Source: Armatimonadetes bacterium UBA1398 | GTDB taxonomy: Bacteria; Armatimonadota; Zipacnadia; UBA1398 | Reading direction: 5' to 3' | Assembly: GCA_002305165.1 (NCBI GenBank) | Contig: DBQI01000049.1 | Span: 57,423 to 121,422 of the forward strand | Length of the DNA stretch: 64,000 nucleotides | Part shown: one piece after another, positions 50,163 through 57,443 of the stretch | Layout of the letters: each line of letters starts with the position of its first letter | How positions within the stretch are numbered: position 1 is the first letter of the stretch | The notes under the pieces: model-generated | Databases searched by the model: none | Told to the model about the DNA's origin: nothing | The model's input: the letters and a program-made list of their open reading frames with translations, nothing else | Position numbers and translations under genes: made by a program

Positions 50163-52923
50163 AGTTCCCACCTCCTTGGGTGATCTTGAGTAGAACCGTG
50201 TTCGTACCTTGCTTCAGACGGACATCAACGACATCCTGGTCCACCTGCACGGGGCGAGCGGCGTCCACTCCATGGATGCGCTCTCCGTTCAGCCACGCCA
50301 CAATGCCATCATCGCTCCCCAGCTTGAGCACCGCATCCATCGCGGCATCGGCCGAGAACTCGGTATAGGCGTAGACCACGACGTCCTGGCTCGAGGACAC
50401 GATGGGAGCGAGGTCGGCGACGCCGGACGGGTTGCCTATCTCGAAGGGGGTCCAGGTTAGGTCGGCGCCCTCAAAGGCGATGGGCGCCCCGAGGTCCACA
50501 CCCTCCTCCGGCGGATACACCGCACTAAAACCCGCCCCCTCCGGGTTGGGGAACGGGCCGATGAGGTGGAAACTGGTCAGGAACCCCTGCTGACGCGCCA
50601 GGCCGGAACCCGCGCCGAGGGCCTCGAGCTCAGCCGTCACACCGAGGTTCGCGGCCTCCGCGGGGAGCGCCTCGAGGGCCGCGACCAGAAGGTCGGTGGC
50701 GCGTTGCTCCTCAGCAGCCTCGCGAAGGGAGCGAGCCAGGGCGACGGCGGCCACGATGGCGGTGCGCGCCGTGTCCTGGTCCGCCGCCGCGAGGTGCTGC
50801 CGGATCACGCCTTCGTCGCTGGGGTCGGCCTTGGACGCCAGGATCTTCAGACCCGCGCGTACGGCGGTCGCGTCGGCGGCGAGGAGCTGCCCGGCGATCG
50901 TTCGGGCGAAGTCACTATGCGGCCCCTGGGCCAGGCGGGTCGCCGCCTTCTCGGCAGCGCCAACGACCGCGGATCGGACCGCCTCGGGTTCCGTGTCTAG
51001 GGAGGCCAGTAGCGCCTCAGCGGCGGCGCGCGTCGCCATGCCCGCAAGCGACTGGGCCGCTGCAATGCGCCCAGCGTCCGAGCCCAACGGGTCGCGCGCC
51101 ACGGCGCCCAGGGCGGCGGCTCCCTCATCCGAGGCACGGATCGCCAGATGGAGCGCCGCGCGGTTACAGATGTCCTCATCGGGACTGCTCAACAGGCCGA
51201 TCAACGTGCCATCCGCCTCCGAGTTGCTCTGGGCGGCGACTGCGTCGATGGCTGCCACGGCCACGGCCGGCGCACCATCGGCCACATAGCCCGATGCGAG
51301 CTCGAAGGCTCCCACGTCGTCGACGGCGGCAAGCGCCTCCAACGCCGCGACCTGTTGGCCCTCCCACACGCCCTGGCTCAGCACCAGTCTCACAAGGTCC
51401 AAGGCGCGCCGCGCCTGCCCCTCGCGGCCGTACGCCTGCGCGATGCTCATGAGCGGGAGCCCCGCCGCCGCAGTAGGTTCGGCCGAGTAGGCGGCCCTGA
51501 GCGCGACCTCTGACGAGGCCGTTGGGAGACCGCCGAGCGCCTGCAGGGCGGCGTGGCGAACCGCGTCGCGCCGGTCCCGTGACTGCCGAACCAACACTGG
51601 CGCGGCGCGCCCGTCGGCTCGCTCACCGAGAGCCCGCAGCAGGCGGACGAGTTGCTCGTCATCAGCGCGGTACGTGGCGCGCATCAGGGCCTCGGTCGCC
51701 TCCCGCCCGGGTGTCCGCGCGAGGGCGTCCAGAGCCAAGCCGGCCGCTCCCGTGTCGTCCAGCAGGCTCGCGAACACGTTCACGGCGCCCGGCTCGCCAG
51801 CCGCCGCGAGGGCTGAGAGAGCGAAATCGCTCCGCTCCCCGCGGGCATGGGAGACCAGGGTCGCCACCACCTGACGGGAGCGGTTCGCCATCGTGGTGAG
51901 GTCGGTCTGCATCACCTCGGTGAGATCGCCACCGGCGGCCTCCACCATGGCATCCACCGCGTCGGCTCCGAGCCAGATAAGCTTCTGGCGGGCCACCGTC
52001 TGGGCGGCCGGCGCGTCGGCTCGGAGTACCTCGATCAGCGCCCGAGCCCTGTCTCCACCACTGGCGGCGTTAGCAACGCGCCTGGCGAGACCCTCGGGAA
52101 CGCCCAGACCGACCCACTGCTCCACCTGTGAGGGGGCGTCCGCTTCCGGATCGATCCACGACTCCTGGGGCATGTCCGCCGGCAGCGCCTGAGTGACGCG
52201 GCCTGTCGCCGCCCACTCGGCGCCCCTCTGTAGAATCAGCGTGTGGTAGAAGCCCTGCAGCGTTGGCACGTCGTGGCCCATGACCGTGTGGAACATCCGG
52301 CCCTTCCCCCAGTGGTTGACCAGGAGCATGGGTTCCACCCTGCCCGTGCCGCTCTCCTCCGGCCGTGAGTAGGCCGAGGCGATAACCACAGCCTTACTCC
52401 CCTCGCCCCAGGTAAGGTTATGGTAGAGCTCGTCCGGAGCATGGAGGAAGTGAGGTACGCCCTTCAGGATCGGGTGCTGGGGATCGTCGATAGTGACCAT
52501 ATACCGGTGGTAGGTTCCGTGGCCCGCCCCACCGCGCCACGCGACGCCGATCAGGCTCTCGAACTCGACCCAGCCGGGGAAGGCGTTGTCCGCGGCATGG
52601 ATGACGACCATGCCGCCGCCATCGGCGAGGTAATCCAGGGCCGCTTGGCGAGTCGGCTCGCTCCATTCGGGTCCGTAGTAGTTGTTCACCAGGACGTCGT
52701 ACCGACGGATCTCCGCCGCTGAGAGGCTGCCCGGGTCATTGGTGACATCCACCTCGAACAGGCCCGTCGCCTCGAGTTGCCGCACGATCTCGGGGGTAGT
52801 CGTCTGCCAGTCATGGTTGTTGGCGCCTGAGAGCACCAGAGCCCGCAGCTCCGCGGCCTGGCTGCCCCCGACCAGCAGAGCCACGACGGCGCAGGCGATG
52901 GGCCAGCGGTGGGCTTTGACCAT
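50107..52923 (-). CDS. ThuA-like domain plus HEAT-repeat secreted protein
   Basis: The 938-aa product has a signal peptide (ACAVVALLVGGSQA), then a ThuA/GATase1-like domain (about 27-235) with LVLSGANNHDWQ, DGGGMVVIHAADNAFPGW and GKGRMFHTVMGHD. A long helical solenoid of HEAT-type repeats follows (about 260-770), with repeated Ala/Leu-rich helix pairs, and the last 150 residues form a beta sandwich like a carbohydrate-binding or PA14-like module. ThuA relates to trehalose or keto-sugar use. ATG 52923 is chosen over GTG 52932 for spacing to AAGGAG. Downstream is the isomerase gene, with overlap. Confidence 0.85.
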   Translation of the reverse strand: MVKAHRWPIACAVVALLVGGSQAAELRALVLSGANNHDWQTTTPEIVRQLEATGLFEVDVTNDPGSLSAAEIRRYDVLVNNYYGPEWSEPTRQAALDYLADGGGMVVIHAADNAFPGWVEFESLIGVAWRGGAGHGTYHRYMVTIDDPQHPILKGVPHFLHAPDELYHNLTWGEGSKAVVIASAYSRPEESGTGRVEPMLLVNHWGKGRMFHTVMGHDVPTLQGFYHTLILQRGAEWAATGRVTQALPADMPQESWIDPEADAPSQVEQWVGLGVPEGLARRVANAASGGDRARALIEVLRADAPAAQTVARQKLIWLGADAVDAMVEAAGGDLTEVMQTDLTTMANRSRQVVATLVSHARGERSDFALSALAAAGEPGAVNVFASLLDDTGAAGLALDALARTPGREATEALMRATYRADDEQLVRLLRALGERADGRAAPVLVRQSRDRRDAVRHAALQALGGLPTASSEVALRAAYSAEPTAAAGLPLMSIAQAYGREGQARRALDLVRLVLSQGVWEGQQVAALEALAAVDDVGAFELASGYVADGAPAVAVAAIDAVAAQSNSEADGTLIGLLSSPDEDICNRAALHLAIRASDEGAAALGAVARDPLGSDAGRIAAAQSLAGMATRAAAEALLASLDTEPEAVRSAVVGAAEKAATRLAQGPHSDFARTIAGQLLAADATAVRAGLKILASKADPSDEGVIRQHLAAADQDTARTAIVAAVALARSLREAAEEQRATDLLVAALEALPAEAANLGVTAELEALGAGSGLARQQGFLTSFHLIGPFPNPEGAGFSAVYPPEEGVDLGAPIAFEGADLTWTPFEIGNPSGVADLAPIVSSSQDVVVYAYTEFSADAAMDAVLKLGSDDGIVAWLNGERIHGVDAARPVQVDQDVVDVRLKQGTNTVLLKITQGGGNFGFVARLVDTEGRPVIRP

Positions 52924-52974
52924 GGGTACCACGCTCCTTCATTGCGGCAGCGGACCGGCTCGGCGAGGTCACGT

Positions 52975-53721
52975 CTACTTGCGCGACCTCATGAGTCTGG
53001 TCAGCTTGCCCGTCTTGCGGAGCTTCCGCACCTCGGCGAGAAGCTCCGGGGGGTAGTCCTCTTCGGCCACTTGGCCGTAGACGGCGTGAGGGCGATCGAG
53101 GCGGCACGCCCAGCCGCTATCGCCATACGAGTAGTGCCACCACTCGTCGTAGCAGTTCGAGAAGCCTGCGCCCACCATCGCGTCATAGAGGATCTGCCGG
53201 CCCTCTCGCGCCTGGGGAGTGAGCCCACGGTGGAAGGTGTGCCACGTCCTCGCATCGGTGGCGAGGAGGGTGCTCCACATGTCCAACTCGTCGCCGTCGG
53301 CGAGCAGCCGGACATCGACCGCGCCTCCTGTCGTGTGGCCGGGCGGCGCCTTGGCATGGGGAGGGTGGAAGAACCGGTTCGCCTCCCGGTTCAGCGTGCT
53401 CTGGGGCCAGTTCGGGTGTGCCTCTCTCAGGCTCTCCCGGTAGGTGGAGTACCCCGCAGCCTGCATATCCATGGTGCGCAGCCCCGTCGCTACCAGCAGA
53501 GTTAGCTGCGATGGGAGGCTGTCCGAGGCCCGTTGGAGCATCCCGCAGACGGTTAGGCGCAGCCAAGGCAGAGGAGCACTGACCCGCATCCCGTGGCAGA
53601 CCTGGCGGACGTCCGCCAGAGGCTCGCCACACTCTAGGATGGGCACCTTGTCAAGCTGGCTGATGCCGGGTTCGCGTGGGCGACGCGCCGCGTCTCGGAG
53701 GTAGAGGCTGTCGGGAGTCAT
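52975..53721 (-). CDS. D-alanyl-D-alanine dipeptidase (VanX/DdpX-like, M15)
   Basis: The 248-aa protein has the M15 zinc site: PPGHTTGGAVDV with His129 and Asp136, and CYDEWWHYSYG with catalytic Glu193 and metal His196. VanX-type enzymes hydrolyse D-Ala-D-Ala; in non-resistant bacteria they recycle cell-wall dipeptides. No vanA/vanH or regulatory genes are nearby, so a recycling role is more likely than vancomycin resistance. I see no signal peptide; the long N-terminus has a helix at 50-60. The gene is followed at 52923 by the ThuA-HEAT gene after 51 bases. Confidence 0.88.
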   Translation of the reverse strand: MTPDSLYLRDAARRPREPGISQLDKVPILECGEPLADVRQVCHGMRVSAPLPWLRLTVCGMLQRASDSLPSQLTLLVATGLRTMDMQAAGYSTYRESLREAHPNWPQSTLNREANRFFHPPHAKAPPGHTTGGAVDVRLLADGDELDMWSTLLATDARTWHTFHRGLTPQAREGRQILYDAMVGAGFSNCYDEWWHYSYGDSGWACRLDRPHAVYGQVAEEDYPPELLAEVRKLRKTGKLTRLMRSRK

Positions 53722-53823
53722 CGCTTCACCGATTCGCGCCCAGCCCAGGGCAACCTGCCCAGAGAAGTCAGGAGGGACCGCAGGGTGCCTACGGGGAACT
53801 TGGCATCAGAGGAGCCACCGGGA

Positions 53824-54645
53824 ATGCCCCGTAAGTCCAAGAAACCTCACAATCGTGGTCCCAAGAGCCCTCAGAAGGCGGCCTCGCCGAGCCGGAGGTC
53901 CCGCCGTACCCTCGAGGTTGCCCGGCTTGGCCGCACGGCGGAGCAGATCCGAGCGCGGCGTCTCTCCTGGTCGATGAGGATCCTCCTGGCGGCGACGGTC
54001 TTCGTGCCGCTTGTCATCGGGGCGTACCCTTCGGACGCTGGCACCGTGGCCGTGCGGTTCGGGCTGGCCCTGGCCGCGTTCATCTTCCTACTCCTATCGC
54101 CTGCATTCAATGAAGAGCTCGTCATCGACCGAAAGAACCGTGCCTGGCATGCCCTGCTAGGGGTGTGTCTGGGGGCTGCAGCAGGGGTTGCCAGGGGTCT
54201 GGGCAGCCGCTACACGCCGTGGACGGGCACTGAGGTCTTCCAGGGGTACGTCGCGAGCCTGGGAGAGGGCCTGCCCGCCCTCTCGGGCCTGCTCGGTTTT
54301 CTCCCCCTCGTGCTGATGGCGGGGGTGCTCGAGGCCATTGTCTACGCGGGCATGCTCCGATGGATACTCACCAGACCCTGCGGGCCCCTCGGTCCCATAG
54401 GAGCGGCGCTTCTGGTCTCCGTCGTCTACGCCTGGCTGCACTTCTGTGTGCCTCGGTTCCCGAGCCGCCTAGCCCACTTCGCGGGTGATTTGAGCGCCGC
54501 CACGACGTACGCCGCGGTGGGGGCAGTGAACGGACTGCTCACCTGCTTCATGAACAGCCTCACGCGCAGCCCCATGCTCGCGGGGACCTTCATCGGCGTC
54601 CAGTGGTGGGTAACGATGGCGATGATGTACGTAGGCTGGGCTTAG
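53824..54645 (+). CDS. Multi-pass membrane protein, possibly degenerate CPBP (Abi) family
   Basis: The 273-aa product has a basic N-terminus (RRSRR, RARR) and about seven membrane helices. Two segments resemble the CPBP intramembrane protease family: LEAIVYAGMLRWIL instead of EExxxRGxL, and LLVSVVYAWLHF instead of FxxxHxxN-type. The first Glu and the His remain, but the second Glu and Arg are missing, so catalysis is doubtful. ATG 53824 is chosen because GAGG is about 10 bases upstream; GTG 53785 is possible. It is divergent from the VanX-like gene and convergent with cdsA. Confidence 0.65.
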   Translation: MPRKSKKPHNRGPKSPQKAASPSRRSRRTLEVARLGRTAEQIRARRLSWSMRILLAATVFVPLVIGAYPSDAGTVAVRFGLALAAFIFLLLSPAFNEELVIDRKNRAWHALLGVCLGAAAGVARGLGSRYTPWTGTEVFQGYVASLGEGLPALSGLLGFLPLVLMAGVLEAIVYAGMLRWILTRPCGPLGPIGAALLVSVVYAWLHFCVPRFPSRLAHFAGDLSAATTYAAVGAVNGLLTCFMNSLTRSPMLAGTFIGVQWWVTMAMMYVGWA

Positions 54646-54664
54646 CCCGCCACGGCCGCCGACC

Positions 54665-55558
54665 CTATCCGCCAAAGACAGCCAGGGCGCAGAAGAAGGC
54701 GATGGGCGCGTTGACCATCAGGCTGTCGAAGCGGTCCAGCGAGCCACCGTGGCCGGGAATGAGCGACCCGAAGTCCTTGGTGCCCAGGTCCCGTTTTAGG
54801 ATGGACTTCGCCAAGTCGCCCATCTGGCCCATCACACCCAGAAGCGGCGCGGCAGCCCACGTGAAGGATAACGGAAGCCCAAGAACCACGCCCGCGCACA
54901 TCCCCGCGGCTATTGCCCCGACTAGGCCGCCCACCGCCCCCTCGAAGGTCTTGTTGGGGCTGACCGGCGTGAGCTTCCGCTTCCCGACCGAGCGCCCCAC
55001 GAAGTAGGCGGTGACGTCCGTCGCCCAGGTGACCAGGAACACGAAGAGAAGCAGTTTCGCGCCCGTCTCGAGCCGCAGCGCCCCTTCGGCAGCGGCTCCA
55101 ACATAGGGGAATGTCCGGACGAGCACCACGAAGCTCCACGGAATGGCAATGTAGAGGCCCCCCAATGCTGTGGCGCCCACATCGCGAACCACCTGGATGC
55201 TCTGGTCTCGGTGGTACCGGACGATCCCGAACAGGAGTGAGCCGATGCCGAGGTAGAGCATGGTGGCGAGGAGGGCCAGCGCCATCTCGCCGCCCGACAG
55301 GGTGATCGCGCCCTGTAGAACGGGCAGCAGGGGTGGCTCCGTCCACGCGAAGGCGAGGGTCGGCGCGACGAACACGACGGGGTACACGATAACGCCGGGC
55401 ACGTTGATCCCCGCCGCCCGGCACTTCGTGATGAACTCGTGCGCGGCGAGAAGCGCCAGGATCAGCACGAGCAGCAGCAGGACCGGCCCGCCGACGACAA
55501 CGGCCGCGACGACCAGTGGTATGCCGACGACCGCGGATAGGACTCGCCTGATCAGCAT
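54665..55558 (-). CDS. cdsA: Phosphatidate cytidylyltransferase
   Basis: The 297-aa inner-membrane enzyme makes CDP-diacylglycerol from phosphatidate and CTP for phospholipid synthesis. It has about seven helices and the signature SILKRDLGTKDFGSLIPGHGG near residue 240-262. ATG 55558 gives the usual MLIRRVLSA opening; the open frame extends to 55597. It is downstream of the metal ABC genes on the same strand and convergent with the 53824 gene (19 bases between stops). Confidence 0.93.
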   Translation of the reverse strand: MLIRRVLSAVVGIPLVVAAVVVGGPVLLLLVLILALLAAHEFITKCRAAGINVPGVIVYPVVFVAPTLAFAWTEPPLLPVLQGAITLSGGEMALALLATMLYLGIGSLLFGIVRYHRDQSIQVVRDVGATALGGLYIAIPWSFVVLVRTFPYVGAAAEGALRLETGAKLLLFVFLVTWATDVTAYFVGRSVGKRKLTPVSPNKTFEGAVGGLVGAIAAGMCAGVVLGLPLSFTWAAAPLLGVMGQMGDLAKSILKRDLGTKDFGSLIPGHGGSLDRFDSLMVNAPIAFFCALAVFGG

Positions 55559-55642
55559 GGCGTCGCCGCCCGTCTGTGGCCCATCATCGGTGACCACGCT
55601 CCTTCGCGGAGGGTTCGGCCCCTGGCTGGGCTTGCCCTGCGG

Positions 55643-56494
55643 TCAATGCTGCCGCGCATAGCGGTCCCGGATGTAGCCCACGGCCACGGCCGCCAGGTAC
55701 CCGGCCGCGGCGAGCAGTATCGTCGTGGCGCCCGAGGGGAGGTCCGTCGAGTAGCTCGCGGCGATGCCTCCCACGCTGCACAGGGCTGTGAGCGCCGCTG
55801 CCCCCAGCATCATCTGCCACAGCGACCGGGATAGGCGGCCGGCAGCGGCGGCGGGCAGCGCCAGGAGAGCGATCACGAGGACGAGCCCCACGGCGGTGAC
55901 GAGCACGACCACGGTGAGGGCTGTCAGGCAGAGGAGCAGGATGTAGAGCGCCTCGACCCGGAGGCCCCTCAAGCGCGCGAACTGGGGATCGAAGCAGACG
56001 GCCGTTAGCTGATTGTACCAGACCAACGCGAGGCTGATGACGACGAGGTCGAGCAGGGCGATCAGCCAGAGTTCCGCGGGAGACACCATGAGGATGTTAC
56101 CGAACAGGTAGCTCATCAGGTCCTGGCTGCAGCCGGGCGTCCGGGCGATGAAGAGCACGCCCGTTGCCATTCCCACCGCCCACAGGGCGCTGATAACCGT
56201 ATCCTCGCGCTCTGTCCAATGGAGGCTGACCCAGCCGATCACCACGGCCGTCAGGAGGGCCACGGCGAGCGCCCCGTAGAGCGGATGCAGCCACCCCCAC
56301 CCCTGGACGACTTGGAGGTACCGGGCGATCCCAAGCCCCGCGAGCAGGCAGTGGGCAATGCCTCCGGCGACGTAGGTGATCCGTCGCGCAACGATGTAGG
56401 AGCCCACCACGCCGCACGCCACGCTTGCCAGGAGGCCCGTCGCGACCGCCCTCTGCAGGAATCCATGCTCCATGAGCGCGCCGAGGAACCCCAT
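55643..56494 (-). CDS. znuB: Zinc/manganese ABC transporter permease
   Basis: The 283-aa membrane protein belongs to the ABC-3 family, with about eight helices. Motifs are GLLASVACGVVGSYIVARRITYVAGGIAHCLLAG, then a middle QLTAVCFDPQFARLRGL loop, and LVTAVGLVLVIALLALPAA near the end, typical of ZnuB/MntB permeases. Its start overlaps the ATPase stop (TGATG), so translation is coupled. No matching binding protein (ZnuA) was found, so substrate is inferred only as Zn or Mn. Confidence 0.9.
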   Translation of the reverse strand: MGFLGALMEHGFLQRAVATGLLASVACGVVGSYIVARRITYVAGGIAHCLLAGLGIARYLQVVQGWGWLHPLYGALAVALLTAVVIGWVSLHWTEREDTVISALWAVGMATGVLFIARTPGCSQDLMSYLFGNILMVSPAELWLIALLDLVVISLALVWYNQLTAVCFDPQFARLRGLRVEALYILLLCLTALTVVVLVTAVGLVLVIALLALPAAAAGRLSRSLWQMMLGAAALTALCSVGGIAASYSTDLPSGATTILLAAAGYLAAVAVGYIRDRYARQH

Positions 56495-57261
56495 CAAGGG
56501 CCCCCCGCGTCGGTCCATCGGTGGTCGTGCCGGACGGCTCGGACGTCGCCGCCCAGGAGGTCGGTCAGCAGATCGGAGGTCAGGTCATGCAGGGCCACGG
56601 TGGGATGACGGACGACGGACCCGTTGCTCACACAGAGCACCGTCTCGAGGCTATCGGTGACGAAGGTCAGGTCGTGGGTGACCAGGATGATCGTCATCGT
56701 CTCATTGAGGTGGCGCAGGAGGGCCAGCACCTCGCGTTCGATGCCGGGGTCCAGCCCCACAGTGGGCTCATCCAGGACGAGGAGGCGGGACTCGGAGACG
56801 ACGGCGCGAGCAATCAGGGCCCGCTGCCGCTGGCCCCCGGAGAGGTCCGCGTACGGCTCGGAGGCGCGATCCGCGAGGCCCACCGTTTCCAGGGCCTGCA
56901 TCATCAGGCCGCGGTCGTTGCGGCTGAAGGGCCCGAAGCCCCTCGCCATCCCCAGCCGGCCCATGAGCACCACGTCACCAAGGGTCATGGGGAACCGCGG
57001 GTCGGGGGCGAACTGCTGAGGCACGTATCCGACCTCCCGGCTCGCTTCCCGCGCCGGCCTGCCTAGGACCGTGATCGTGCCTGTATCCGGTGTCAGGAGC
57101 CCGAGGATGAGCTTGAGGAGGGTCGTCTTCCCTCCACCGTTGGGGCCAACCACCCCGACGAACTCGCCCTGACAGATCGTCAGGTCCACGGAGTCGAGGA
57201 TGCGGTCTGAGCCGTAGGAGAAGCCCATACCGTCTATCTCGACCGCCGGAACATCGCCCAT
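56494..57261 (-). CDS. znuC: Zinc/manganese ABC transporter ATP-binding protein
   Basis: The 255-aa cytoplasmic ATPase has Walker A GPNGGGKTT (39-47), the Q-loop YVPQQF, the signature LSGGQRQRALIARA, Walker B LLVLDEPTVGLD and the switch THD. Order and sequence match the ZnuC/MntA type. ATG 57261 follows TGGGGA; the frame opens at GTG 57279. The gene is coupled to the permease and divergent from the glycyl radical gene by 182 bases, in which I saw no clear promoter. Confidence 0.92.
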   Translation of the reverse strand: MGDVPAVEIDGMGFSYGSDRILDSVDLTICQGEFVGVVGPNGGGKTTLLKLILGLLTPDTGTITVLGRPAREASREVGYVPQQFAPDPRFPMTLGDVVLMGRLGMARGFGPFSRNDRGLMMQALETVGLADRASEPYADLSGGQRQRALIARAVVSESRLLVLDEPTVGLDPGIEREVLALLRHLNETMTIILVTHDLTFVTDSLETVLCVSNGSVVRHPTVALHDLTSDLLTDLLGGDVRAVRHDHRWTDAGGP

Positions 57262-57443
57262 TGCAGATCCCCAATCCACCGAGAGTGTTGCTCCGGAGCG
57301 CGGCTGGGGTCAAGGTGCGCCCAGGGCCGAACACGGAGGCGTTCGAGGCCGCCTGGGGCTGCGCTTCCACCGAGGCCCGGAATCCGGCATCATGGGGCTA
57401 GCCTGGCGGCATGTAGCCGCATCGGGGAGGCGCAGGGCGGAGT

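Noticed and set aside
53001..53721. Vancomycin resistance locus suggested by the VanX-like gene.
   Set aside because: No vanA-type ligase, vanH dehydrogenase or two-component regulator is nearby; cell-wall dipeptide recycling is more likely.
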